Source: Bacillota bacterium (GTDB lineage Bacteria > Bacillota > Clostridia > Lachnospirales > Lachnospiraceae). Taken from it: a DNA stretch of 29,765 nucleotides. The stretch's first letter is position 1. Every line of letters starts with the position of its first letter. Shown here in pieces: positions 15,141 to 22,661 of this stretch. Position numbers and translations under genes: made by a program. The notes beneath the pieces are model-generated. The model was given only the letters and a program-made list of their open reading frames with translations. It searched no databases and had not been told where the DNA came from. The stretch is from NCBI GenBank assembly GCA_023423045.1, contig JAFAGA010000064.1, positions 1 to 29,765 of the forward strand, read 5' to 3'.

Positions 15141-15902
15141 TTGAATACTTACAAAACATCCGAAATTGCACATCGTATCGGAATCCATCCTAATACGGTA
15201 CGGCTGTATGAAGAACTTGAATTTATTCCTAAAGCAGAGCGCAAAGAAAACGGTTATCGTATTTTTACAGATTTCCATATGGAGCAGATTAAATTTGCAA
15301 GAACTGCTCTAAAGGTTGAAGTCCTGCAAAATGGCCTGAGGAAGCAGGCGATTGCAATTATTAAGACCTCCTCACTTGGGAATTTTGACAAGGCTATTTG
15401 TTTGACAAAATACTATATGCAACAGATCAAAAATGAGCAAAGAAATGCCGAAGAAGCCATAATGATTACAGAGAGGCTGTTGTCAGGTGACAGCCAGGAA
15501 ACAGGCACTGCGTTTTTAACCAGAAAAGAAGCGGCTGATTATTTACAAATCTCAATAGACACTTTAAGAAATTGGGAAATGAATGGATTGCTTACCGTGA
15601 AGCGAAAGCAAAATGGATATCGCATTTATGGAGATGAAGATATTCGGCGGTTGAAAATCATCCGTTCCCTGCGGTGTGCAAAGTATTCTCTCTCAGCAAT
15701 TTTGCGAATGCTGAATGCCTTATCCCGAAATCCCGAAGCGGACATTCGGCAGGCGATTGACACTCCAACGCAAACTGACGATATTATTTCTGTATGCGAT
15801 AAGCTGCTCACATCATTGCATTACGCTGAACAAAACACAAAAGTCATGCTTGCTCACCTTAAAAAAATGAAAAAACAATTTCATTCAAACCCTACACCTT
15901 AA
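15141..15902 (+). CDS. MerR-like regulator with two helix-turn-helix domains
   Basis: This 253-residue protein contains two MerR-type DNA-binding domains in tandem. The first spans residues 1-70 (YKTSEIAHRIGIHPNTVRLYEELEFIP, then NGYRIFTDFHMEQIKFAR). The second spans about 125-195 (LTRKEAADYLQISIDTLRNWEMNGLL, then NGYRIYGDEDIRRLKIIRSLR). A charged helical stretch, probably a coiled coil, joins them, and another helix ends the protein. Ordinary MerR proteins have one such domain and a C-terminal ligand domain; no ligand domain is apparent here. The TTG start at 15141 has GAGGGG and GGTGA upstream and is the first possible start in frame. It leads an operon with an ABC ATPase and permease, so it probably controls that exporter by binding the paired AACACCA palindromes. 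Confidence 0.8.
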   Translation: MNTYKTSEIAHRIGIHPNTVRLYEELEFIPKAERKENGYRIFTDFHMEQIKFARTALKVEVLQNGLRKQAIAIIKTSSLGNFDKAICLTKYYMQQIKNEQRNAEEAIMITERLLSGDSQETGTAFLTRKEAADYLQISIDTLRNWEMNGLLTVKRKQNGYRIYGDEDIRRLKIIRSLRCAKYSLSAILRMLNALSRNPEADIRQAIDTPTQTDDIISVCDKLLTSLHYAEQNTKVMLAHLKKMKKQFHSNPTP

Positions 15903-15931
15903 CACCAGGCTTTGTTCTGGTGTTATTCTTT
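15901..15931 (+). promoter_or_regulatory. Second AACACCA palindrome, between the regulator and ATPase genes (operator or attenuator)
   Basis: AACACCAG (15901-15908) and CTGGTGTT (15917-15924) are perfectly complementary with an 8-nt loop, followed by ATTCTTTTT. The element overlaps the regulator stop codon. It shares the AACACCAG-n-CTTTG-T-n-TGGTG-TAT pattern with the copy at 15087, which points to a protein-binding site. The stem plus T-rich tail would equally work as a weak intrinsic terminator that lowers exporter expression relative to the regulator. Confidence 0.55.
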
Positions 15932-15962
15932 TTATGTAAAGAAAAGCAGGAGGATAAATGAC

Positions 15963-16694
15963 ATGGAAACAACGATTGAAGTAAAAAACCTATGCAAATC
16001 TTACGATCATATCAAAGCGGCAGAGAATATCAATATCTCCATTTGCCGCGGAGAAGTATTTGGCTTGCTGGGTGCAAATGGTGCGGGGAAAAGCACAATT
16101 ATTGAATGTATTTTAGGAACAAAAAAACAAGATAGCGGAACCGTGTCCATTTTGGGAATGAATCCGCAGAAGGAGCGGAAAGAATTGTTTGAAAAGGTTG
16201 GCGTTCAATTTCAGGAATCCTACTATCAGGACAAAATAAAGGTAGCCGAACTTTGTGAGGTCACGGCGTCACTTTACAAAACCTCTCTGGATTACGGCGT
16301 TCTTCTAAAACAGTTCGGGCTTTCTGCTAAATTAAAAAGCCTGGTTAGTGAGCTTTCCGGAGGTCAGAAGCAACGGCTTTTTATTGTGCTGGCTCTGATT
16401 CCCAATCCCGAAGTCGTATTCTTGGACGAACTAACCACCGGTTTGGACGCTAAGGCCCGGAGGGATGTCTGGAAAAGTCTTTCCGAATTAAAAGCGAAAG
16501 GAATTACGATTCTGTTAACCTCTCATTTTATGGAGGAGGTAGAAGCCCTGTGCGACAAAATCATAATTTTGAAAAAGGGGGAAACCATTTTTTATGGGAC
16601 AGTTCAAGAAGCAATCGCTGCCAGTCCATATGAAAAATTTGAGGACGCATACCTTTGGTACACAGATGGGGAGGTAGAAAATGAAAGCATTTAG
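15963..16694 (+). CDS. ABC exporter ATP-binding protein
   Basis: This 243-residue ATPase has Walker A GANGAGKST at about residues 37-45, signature LSGGQKQRL, Walker B VVFLDELTTGLD and H-loop TSHFM. The Leu in DELTTGLD replaces the common Pro and is a frequent variant in this exporter class. ATG 15963 is used because AGGAGG is 9 nt upstream; the ATG 6 nt earlier is in another frame with an early stop. The gene overlaps the following permease gene by 14 nt, and the two products should form an ABC-2 exporter with one ATPase type and one permease type. Substrate unknown; drug or antimicrobial-peptide efflux is plausible from the regulator pairing. Confidence 0.9.
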   Translation: METTIEVKNLCKSYDHIKAAENINISICRGEVFGLLGANGAGKSTIIECILGTKKQDSGTVSILGMNPQKERKELFEKVGVQFQESYYQDKIKVAELCEVTASLYKTSLDYGVLLKQFGLSAKLKSLVSELSGGQKQRLFIVLALIPNPEVVFLDELTTGLDAKARRDVWKSLSELKAKGITILLTSHFMEEVEALCDKIIILKKGETIFYGTVQEAIAASPYEKFEDAYLWYTDGEVENESI

Positions 16695-17424
16695 AGCCTT
16701 ACTCAAAACAGAAATCAGGTTATCCCTCCGTGGGATGGACATGTTTATTTTTGCTATCTGTATGCCTGTTATTGCCGTTATTATCTTAGGAGCAGTATTC
16801 GGTAATAAACCTGCTTTCGACGGCGCAGAGTATACCTTTTTGGAACAATCTTTCGGTGCGGTATCAAGCATTGCCATATGTGCCGGGGGTGTAATGGGGC
16901 TTCCTTTAGTCGTATCTGATTATCGAAGCAGAAAAATATTAAAGCGGTTTAAGGTCACACCTACCAGCCCTGCTCTTATCTTAGCGGTGCAGATTGTTAT
17001 TTACGCGCTTTACTCGATTGCTTCACTTATCCTTGTTTATATGGCAGGGGCGATATTTTTCGGCTATCGGTTCCATGGTTCATGGCCTGAGTTTTTGGGA
17101 GCATACTTGCTGGTTATGCTGTCCATGTTCAGCATTGGGCTGTTGGTGGGAGGAATCGCACCAAATACAAAAATCGCAAGTGCCGCTGCCAGTCTGCTGT
17201 ACTTTCCGATGCTACTCTTTTCGGGAGCTACCCTTCCTTACGAAGTAATGCCTGTTACACTCCAAAAAGTGGCGGATTTATTGCCCTTGACACAAGGAAT
17301 AAAATTTCTCAAAGCCGCTTCACTCGGTCTGCCAATCAATAATGTATTTATTCCCGCGATTGTGATGAGTGTAATTGCAGTGATATGTACTACTATTTCT
17401 CTCCGCTTTTTTAAGTGGGAATAG
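16681..17424 (+). CDS. ABC-2-type exporter permease
   Basis: This 247-residue membrane protein has six predicted spans: about residues 22-42, 58-80, 103-126, 137-160, 170-190 and 223-243. The layout fits the DrrB/NodJ-type ABC-2 membrane family, including an SDYRSRKILKRFKVTPTSP cytoplasmic segment after span 2 (family pattern: RE..tlerL..tP) and LLFSGATLPYEVMPVTLQKVADLLPLTQGIKFL near the C-terminus (family pattern: f..SG...P...lP..l......P.t......r). It overlaps the ATPase gene and completes the MerR-like/ATPase/permease operon. Confidence 0.88.
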   Translation: MKAFRALLKTEIRLSLRGMDMFIFAICMPVIAVIILGAVFGNKPAFDGAEYTFLEQSFGAVSSIAICAGGVMGLPLVVSDYRSRKILKRFKVTPTSPALILAVQIVIYALYSIASLILVYMAGAIFFGYRFHGSWPEFLGAYLLVMLSMFSIGLLVGGIAPNTKIASAAASLLYFPMLLFSGATLPYEVMPVTLQKVADLLPLTQGIKFLKAASLGLPINNVFIPAIVMSVIAVICTTISLRFFKWE

Positions 17425-17464
17425 ATTTTCACAATTGGGGGCATGGTTGGTTAAAGCAACTGCA

Positions 17465-17493
17465 TAGACGAAATTGGCTGTTTATGGTAGAAT
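17465..17493 (+). promoter_or_regulatory. Possible promoter of the GNAT gene
   Basis: TAGACG (17465-17470) and TAGAAT (17488-17493) are spaced by 17 bp, with four and five matches to the consensus hexamers. They lie about 40 nt upstream of the ATG at 17535. I see no terminator between the permease stop and this point, so read-through is also possible. Confidence 0.35.
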
Positions 17494-17534
17494 AGGAGAG
17501 ATTAAATTTACATGTCAGGAGAAGGCCGGTAATC

Positions 17535-18272
17535 ATGAAAAAAGAATTTATCGATACGACAATTAAAACATATTTGACAGAGCAATTTTTCTGTTCATTC
17601 TCAGACCTGGAGCAGGACAGTGTTATATTTACCGTAAACAAATTGAGCAAACAGCCATATATAAAAATTATGACATATCATAAGTGCGTCATTGTAAATA
17701 CTTCTGAAGCCTTATCTTCAAAAGTTAAAACGGCACTGACAGGCAAAAACCGGGACGAGATATTCGAATTCCCCTTTGTATATGGTCAGACAATTCACTT
17801 TGTACCCGATCTGGAAAGACTTCAAAAATATACACTCCCCAGCCATTTTTCTTATGAATTGCTGCAAAATGACAGCATTCAAAAGCTCAAGGATATTAAG
17901 GGTTTTGATAATTCACTTGTATTTTCGGATAATGGGGACACTTCAACAAAGATCGTATTCCTTGCAAAGAAAGGCGAGGAAATCGTAGGCCTGGCAGGAG
18001 CCGGAAAGGAAGCGGAGCATTTATTTGAAGTTGGTGTAGACGTGAAACCGGAATACCGAAAAGAAGGCCTCGGGACAAGATTGGTCGCATATCTGACCCT
18101 AGAACTGATAGAGCAGGGGATTGTTCCTCTCTATTCGGCTTCCGTAACGAATATTGGCTCGCAGATGGTGGCAAATCGCTGCGGATATGTTCCCTGCTGG
18201 GTAGATACCTATAATAATACGCTTAATGGCAGTTCTGTTTATGGTTCTTTTGTAGAGAAATTGATTCTATAA
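17535..18272 (+). CDS. GNAT family N-acetyltransferase
   Basis: This 245-residue protein has a C-terminal GNAT fold, residues about 130-235. The beta4 strand reads HLFEVGVDVKPEYR, and the acetyl-CoA loop RKEGLGTRL matches the R/Q-x-x-G-x-G/A motif A. SVTNIGSQMVANRCGYVPCW matches the usual N-x-x-(S/A)-x-x-(V/L)-x-x-x-x-G-(F/Y) segment. The first 125 residues are not part of the classic fold and may bind the acceptor. It is a two-part GNAT of the kind common in Clostridia; the acceptor cannot be deduced. A strong terminator follows at 18300. It lies 110 nt behind the exporter permease and could be cotranscribed with it, which might mean modification of the same toxic compound, but that link is speculative. 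Confidence 0.8.
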   Translation: MKKEFIDTTIKTYLTEQFFCSFSDLEQDSVIFTVNKLSKQPYIKIMTYHKCVIVNTSEALSSKVKTALTGKNRDEIFEFPFVYGQTIHFVPDLERLQKYTLPSHFSYELLQNDSIQKLKDIKGFDNSLVFSDNGDTSTKIVFLAKKGEEIVGLAGAGKEAEHLFEVGVDVKPEYRKEGLGTRLVAYLTLELIEQGIVPLYSASVTNIGSQMVANRCGYVPCWVDTYNNTLNGSSVYGSFVEKLIL

Positions 18273-18493
18273 TATCTTCTTCTCCAAATCACTTTCCTCA
18301 CTCCACTCGCCCGACTGGCCGAACGACCCGGACAGCCGGGTGAGTGGAGTCTTTTGTTATCTGATATTATTTGCCCTTTGCTATGGAAATACACCATGTT
18401 TGTTATACCGAGCTTTTCAGCAAACTGTACCTGTGTCATGCCATGCTCTTTTCGGCAAGCAGCTATAAATTTACCAATTTTTTCTTGATTCAT
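18239..18493 (-). pseudogene. Truncated XRE-family helix-turn-helix regulator
   Basis: The first 32 codons (18398-18493) read as the start of an XRE regulator, MNQEKIGKFIAACRKEHG then MTQVQFAEKLGITN, the first helices of a Cro/C1-type domain. The homology stops exactly where the recognition helix (usually xxVSKWExG) should begin. The rest of the frame runs through the GNAT terminator and into the antisense of the GNAT gene with no sensible protein pattern. An intact Shine-Dalgarno (AGAGGTGA) lies inside the 3' end of the histidine kinase gene, and the ATG is 1 nt after its stop, so the gene was once the third member of that operon. A deletion that joined it to the GNAT 3' end best explains this. 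A short functional peptide is possible but unlikely. Confidence 0.7.
18300..18356 (+). terminator. Intrinsic terminator of the GNAT gene
   Basis: An 18-bp GC-rich stem pairs 18300-18317 (ACTCCACTCGCCCGACTG) with 18333-18350, including two G-T pairs, and is followed by CTTTTG. It lies 28 nt past the GNAT stop. It is one of the strongest terminators in the window. Confidence 0.8.
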
Positions 18494-18494
18494 C

Positions 18495-19913
18495 TTAATT
18501 CACCTCTTTTTCTGATGGGAGTATATCACTTTTATAATGATAACTACATCCACCGGAGGTAGAATTGGGCAAAGAAAAGGTAAATGTGCTCCCTGCTCCC
18601 AGCGTGCTCTTCACGCTGACCTCTCCCCGGTGAAGCTTTGCGATCTGCCTTACCATGGCCAGGCCCAGCCCCATGCTTCCGCTTTCCTCCGCTGTTCGGG
18701 CAGGATTGACCTGATAGAACCTGCTCCAGATTCTGTCCAGCTCTTTGCCGGCAATTCCGATTCCGTCATCCGATACCGAAAGCTTGACTTCATTTTCTTC
18801 TCTGCGCAGCGCCACCCGAATGTTTCCGCCTTCCCTTCCATATTGATATGCATTGCTTACGAGATTGCTTACCAGTCTTGTGATCAGGGTTCGATCCACT
18901 CGGGCATGAATATCCGGAGCGATCTCCATGCTAAGCCGGATGCCTTTTGTGCCGCTCCCTGCCTGATCCTCGCAGATCATTCCCACCAGCTCGCTCAGAT
19001 CCGTATCCTCAAAATCTACCCTGTCCACTCCCTGCTCCAGTCTTGTAACGGTCAGCAGCATTGAAACCATCTGCGACATCCTGACTGCCTGGCGCTTTAC
19101 CGTTTCCATGGCCTCGCGGTATTCTTCCGGTGCAGAGGCATGCTCCAGAGAATATTCACACTGGGAAAGTATCACAGAGATAGGAGTTCGCAGCTCATGG
19201 GAAACATCGGAGGTAAAATGCTTTTCCTCCTCAAAGGATACCTCCAGGCGGCTGAACATATGGTCAAAGGTATCCGCAAGGCGGTGAATTTCGTCCCCTC
19301 CCTCGCCCAGACCAATCCGCTTCGTCAAATCACTGCCCTCGCTGATCTCGTTGGCCGCACGGATGATCCGTTCAATCGGGCGAAAGGAGCTCTTTGCTAT
19401 CTGATACCCCACCAACGCCGCAATCAGCACAATAAAGGGCAGAAGAATTGTGGCCGCACGGAGAATGGTTCCAATCATGCCCGCATTTTCATCGACTGCG
19501 ATAATTCCCCGAATCCACAGATCCTCTTCTTCCGTAAAGTGGATTCTCCGGTCGTAGCAATAGTATCTTTGTCCGCCGGAGGATACCATATGCAGGTTAT
19601 TATCCTGCAGCGGCTCATCCGACTGAAAGCCCTTAGGGATATGGCCGTCAATCAATTGCCCCTGAGCGGAATATACGAGAGAACTGACTCCGTTCTTAAA
19701 GAACAAGAAATCATCATCAATCTCAAACTCCCCATCCTCATATTCCACTTCCTCCATATTCGATTCCACAACCACAATCAAAGCATTTTTGGTATTGCTT
19801 TTTGCGATATACTCACTGACAAATCCCATAAAACCCAGAACCAAACCCGCCAGCAGCAGCATCAGCAGGGAATACCACAGAGTCACACGCATCTTAATGG
19901 ACAGCTTCTTCAT
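18495..19913 (-). CDS. Sensor histidine kinase (OmpR/EnvZ class)
   Basis: This 472-residue membrane kinase has a first span at about residues 11-33, an acidic extracytoplasmic domain (34-150) rich in E/D, a second span at about 153-178 and a HAMP domain after it. The phospho-acceptor is His239 in FTSDVSHELRTPISV. The catalytic domain shows the N box LVSNAYQYG, G1 DDGIGI, F box WSRFYQ and G2 MGLGLAM. The start at 19913 has GGGAG 6 nt upstream; the longer reading frame begins inside the regulator gene and lacks such a site. It phosphorylates the OmpR-type regulator encoded 83 nt upstream. The signal is unknown; the acidic sensor loop might suit cationic ligands or metals, but this is only a guess. 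Confidence 0.9.
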   Translation of the reverse strand: MKKLSIKMRVTLWYSLLMLLLAGLVLGFMGFVSEYIAKSNTKNALIVVVESNMEEVEYEDGEFEIDDDFLFFKNGVSSLVYSAQGQLIDGHIPKGFQSDEPLQDNNLHMVSSGGQRYYCYDRRIHFTEEEDLWIRGIIAVDENAGMIGTILRAATILLPFIVLIAALVGYQIAKSSFRPIERIIRAANEISEGSDLTKRIGLGEGGDEIHRLADTFDHMFSRLEVSFEEEKHFTSDVSHELRTPISVILSQCEYSLEHASAPEEYREAMETVKRQAVRMSQMVSMLLTVTRLEQGVDRVDFEDTDLSELVGMICEDQAGSGTKGIRLSMEIAPDIHARVDRTLITRLVSNLVSNAYQYGREGGNIRVALRREENEVKLSVSDDGIGIAGKELDRIWSRFYQVNPARTAEESGSMGLGLAMVRQIAKLHRGEVSVKSTLGAGSTFTFSLPNSTSGGCSYHYKSDILPSEKEVN

Positions 19914-19996
19914 TCCAATCTCCCTTTCTCCAAAATATCCAAAGCCAGCAGCATCGTTTCGTGCAGCTTTAGGTATCTTCCTGGCTGCTGCCTGCT

Positions 19997-20668
19997 TCAC
20001 ATTTCTCTCAGCACATATCCGCTTCCTCTGATGGTGTGGAGAAGCTTCGTATCAAAGCCATCATCTATCTTCTTGCGTAAATACCGGATATAGACATCTA
20101 CTACATTGGAACCGCCTTCGTAGTCAAAGTTCCAGACATGGTTCTCTATTTTTTCCCTTGAAAGGACAATTCCTTTATTGCTAATCAAGTATTCCAGTAC
20201 GGAAAACTCCTTGGTGGAAAGAATAATCTCCCGTCCGGCGCGCCTAACCACATGCCTGGCACAGTCCACCGATAAATCTGCCGCCGTAAACACATTGGTT
20301 GCTTCTCCCGCGCTTTCCCTGGTTAATACGCGGATGCGCGCCATAAGCTCCTCAAAAGAAAAGGGCTTGACCAGATAATCATTTGCCCCGGCATCCAGCC
20401 CGGATACCCGGTCGGACACGGAATCCCTTGCCGTCAGGAATAAAACCGGAGTTTTATCGCCCATGGAGCGCATCTGTTTCAGAACAAAGAGCCCATCCCT
20501 CTTTGGCATCATAATGTCCAGGATAACCACATCATATTCTGCCATCCGCAGGTAATCAAGAGCCTCCTCCCCATCGAAGCACGAATCCACCCCATACCCC
20601 TCAGCGGTAAGCTTCTTTGTAATAACCTGGTTTAAATCACGTTCATCTTCCGCAATTAACACTCGCAT
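19997..20668 (-). CDS. OmpR-family response regulator
   Basis: This 223-residue regulator has a receiver domain (residues 1-120) with acidic residues E7, D8 and E9, the phosphorylated Asp51 in VVILDIMMPKRDG, and the conserved Lys in DYLVKPF. The C-terminal winged helix (about 128-222) includes LSTKEFSVLEYLISNKG and the recognition segment SNVVDVYIRYLRKKID. The ATG at 20668 has GGGAG 7 nt upstream and is preferred to the ATG 21 nt earlier. The gene leads an operon with the histidine kinase and the broken XRE gene and has its own promoter. No obvious target lies nearby. Confidence 0.92.
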   Translation of the reverse strand: MRVLIAEDERDLNQVITKKLTAEGYGVDSCFDGEEALDYLRMAEYDVVILDIMMPKRDGLFVLKQMRSMGDKTPVLFLTARDSVSDRVSGLDAGANDYLVKPFSFEELMARIRVLTRESAGEATNVFTAADLSVDCARHVVRRAGREIILSTKEFSVLEYLISNKGIVLSREKIENHVWNFDYEGGSNVVDVYIRYLRKKIDDGFDTKLLHTIRGSGYVLREM

Positions 20669-20698
20669 GAGAATACTCCCTTCCTGCATTTTTATTTC

Positions 20699-20727
20699 AT
20701 TATAAGGTCTTCCCGGGATGATTTCAA
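20699..20727 (-). promoter_or_regulatory. Promoter of the response regulator-kinase operon
   Basis: On the minus strand TTGAAA (20722-20727) and a perfect TATAAT (20699-20704) are spaced by 17 bp, about 30 nt upstream of the regulator ATG. The 20731-20818 stretch upstream holds no gene; it includes a 12-bp perfect palindrome ATAAACGTTTAT at 20806-20817 of unknown role. Confidence 0.7.
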
Positions 20728-20818
20728 GGAGTCATTTCCTCTTGGACGGCTAAAGCTTCGGCAAAAACGGGCGAGAATGCCGTGGCTGCAATAAAAATAT
20801 AGTGCATAAACGTTTATA

Positions 20819-20845
20819 GGCGGGAAACCATTATGGTCACCCGCC
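20819..20845 (-). terminator. Terminator hairpin after the sugar-uptake operon
   Basis: GGCGGG (20819-20824) pairs with CCCGCC (20840-20845), with an inner CCAT/ATGG stem. It lies 18 nt past the stop of the last operon gene. The T-run on the minus side is poor (TATAAACG), while the plus side has GTTTTAAAC, so termination of the minus transcript may be leaky. Confidence 0.55.
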
Positions 20846-20863
20846 GTTTTAAACACTTCTTAA

Positions 20864-21736
20864 CTATAGCTTATCCTGCCCTATCTCCATTCCGTCATAA
20901 GCCACCTCAATCCTGCACGGGAATTTTTGCTTTTCAAAATATTCACACAATTCCACATGCGTGCCGCGGTAATGATTGATATGAGTCAGATAAATCTGTG
21001 ACTCCCCGCTCAGGGTTTTCTGGTGATAAAGCTGCCAAAATACCTTCATACAACTGAATGCATCCAGGTGTCCACCCGGAGTGTCACCTCTCCCCTCCGT
21101 AAGGCCGAAGGTGCATTCGCTGATCAGATAATCCAGCCTGACCCCATCCAATGCCGAAAAGGTCTCTTCTAAATAATAACCTGTATCCGATCCGTAATAC
21201 AGCATCTTTCCATCCGCCATACGAATCAGATAATTAGCACAGCACTCGTCCATATTTCCCTTGTGGTTTCCTTTTAACGGGGTAACTTCCATGTCGGTTA
21301 TGGGCTTTGTCCTTCCGAATTCCAGACGGTGAAAAGCCACGATGCCGTCTTCGACAAATTTTCCCGTCATGCCCTTCATGATCGGGCGGCTGCTTATCAT
21401 GAAATCTACGATGTCATAAGCCGCGTCGGTGAGATAAATATGCAGCGGGTCCCGGGAGCGCCTGATTGCCATATTTCGTACATTAAGCATCATCTGTGCA
21501 AAATGATCCTCATGAGTATGCGTGACCAATACATGCTTCAAATTGATAAAATCACCGTAATCAATTGCCTGGCAGAAGGAATCCGCCCCCAAATCGATAC
21601 AAGTCCCCTCATTCAGGCGCAGCATACTTCTTCTCCTGATTTCTTTTCCTCTTACCCTTCTTGCATTCGTGCAAACCGGGCAGCTGCAAAAGGGATTCGG
21701 TATTCCCTCCGCGGCACTGGTTCCATAAAATATCAT
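20864..21736 (-). CDS. PhnP-like metallo-beta-lactamase-fold hydrolase
   Basis: This 290-residue enzyme has the metal-binding set of the beta-lactamase fold: HTHEDH (residues 73-78), a downstream His in KGNHKGNMDE, an Asp in YYGSDTGYY, and a last His in LTHINHYRG. The N-terminal CSC-PVC triad (Cys17, Cys19, Cys22), in the context GTSAAEGIPNPFCSCPVCTNAR, is the structural zinc site known from PhnP, the phosphoribosyl cyclic phosphate phosphodiesterase. A phosphodiesterase acting on a cyclic or ester phosphate is therefore the best guess; the true substrate is unknown. AGGAG lies 7 nt before the ATG. It is the last gene of the sugar ABC-transporter operon, 25 nt behind the permease, so its substrate may derive from the imported carbohydrate. 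Confidence 0.8.
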   Translation of the reverse strand: MIFYGTSAAEGIPNPFCSCPVCTNARRVRGKEIRRRSMLRLNEGTCIDLGADSFCQAIDYGDFINLKHVLVTHTHEDHFAQMMLNVRNMAIRRSRDPLHIYLTDAAYDIVDFMISSRPIMKGMTGKFVEDGIVAFHRLEFGRTKPITDMEVTPLKGNHKGNMDECCANYLIRMADGKMLYYGSDTGYYLEETFSALDGVRLDYLISECTFGLTEGRGDTPGGHLDAFSCMKVFWQLYHQKTLSGESQIYLTHINHYRGTHVELCEYFEKQKFPCRIEVAYDGMEIGQDKL

Positions 21737-21761
21737 TAGAAATCTCCTTTCTCTGCCTATT

Positions 21762-22643
21762 CTATTCCTTAACCGCTCCCATTACAATTCCCGTTACAAA
21801 ATATTTCTGAAGAAACGGATATACCAGCAAAATAGGAACCATGGATACGATTACTTTCGCAGAATTAAAGGTGAGACTGGACATTGCCAGTTTTTCCTGT
21901 ATCTCTTCCGCAGTCATACTCGCAAGCTGCTCCGTATTAAACGATGCTGTCAGCGACTGGATATAGGTCTGCAGCGGCAGAAGATTGGTAGAATTAATAT
22001 AAATCTTACCGTCAAAAAAAGCATTCCAGTGAGTTACTACGGCAAATAATGATATTGTAGCAATTGCTGCCTTGGATAACGGAAGATAAATCTTCCATAG
22101 AATGATCCAGGGGCTCGCTCCGTCCACCCGGGCTGACTCCTCCAGCGATATCGGCACCGCCTTATAAAAGTTCATTAGCAGAATAACATTAAACACAGGC
22201 ACCGCTCCGGGTAATACCAGCGCCCAGATTGTATCCGTCAGATGCAGTTTATTCACTACCATGAACGTAGGTATCAGACCGCCATTGAACATCATTGTAA
22301 ATACAACAATCCACACATATACCTTTTTCCAATGGAATTCCGAACTGGGTTTGGAAAGCGGGTATGCCATTAATATCGTAAGCAGCATGTTAATACCGGT
22401 ACCCAGTATGACCCTTCTGATCGAAACCAGGAATGAGATCCAGAACTGCTTTTCCGCCATCATCGCCTTATAGGAAGCAAGATTGAAATTAACCGGCAGG
22501 AATGCAACCTGTCCCAGCGCCGCACTGGTTTTGTCACTGAAGGAAATGGCCAGCGTATTTAGTATGGGTACCAGACAGATCAGTGCGCTGAGAAATAACA
22601 GCAATGATATGATCCTATCTGATGGCTTTAATTTACTTCTCAT
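21762..22643 (-). CDS. Carbohydrate ABC transporter permease (LplC/YtcP type)
   Basis: This 293-residue inner-membrane subunit has six predicted spans and the cytoplasmic EAA loop EESARVDGASPWIILWKIYLPLSKA, which docks onto the ATPase. The FMMFNGGLIPTFMVVNKL segment and a C-terminal QKYFVTGIVMGAVKE tail are hallmarks of the LplC/YtcP branch of CUT1 sugar importers. The ATG at 22643 has AAGGA about 10 nt upstream; a GTG 9 nt earlier nearly abuts that site. It follows the LplB-type permease by 18 nt. As is usual for this branch, no ATPase gene is in the operon; a shared MsmX-type ATPase elsewhere is expected. Confidence 0.9.
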   Translation of the reverse strand: MRSKLKPSDRIISLLLFLSALICLVPILNTLAISFSDKTSAALGQVAFLPVNFNLASYKAMMAEKQFWISFLVSIRRVILGTGINMLLTILMAYPLSKPSSEFHWKKVYVWIVVFTMMFNGGLIPTFMVVNKLHLTDTIWALVLPGAVPVFNVILLMNFYKAVPISLEESARVDGASPWIILWKIYLPLSKAAIATISLFAVVTHWNAFFDGKIYINSTNLLPLQTYIQSLTASFNTEQLASMTAEEIQEKLAMSSLTFNSAKVIVSMVPILLVYPFLQKYFVTGIVMGAVKE

Positions 22644-22661
22644 TTTATTCACATCCTTCCA

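Noticed and set aside
16381..16460. Altered Walker B (DELTTGLD) as a sign of an inactive ATPase
   Set aside because: The catalytic Glu and all other motifs are present, and this Leu variant is common in ABC-2 exporter ATPases.
18537..19064. 175-codon open frame on the plus strand
   Set aside because: It is antisense to the catalytic domain of the histidine kinase, where the N, G1, F and G2 boxes fix the real frame.
19140..20093. 317-codon open frame on the plus strand
   Set aside because: It is antisense to the histidine kinase and response regulator, both unmistakable, and its product has no recognisable features.
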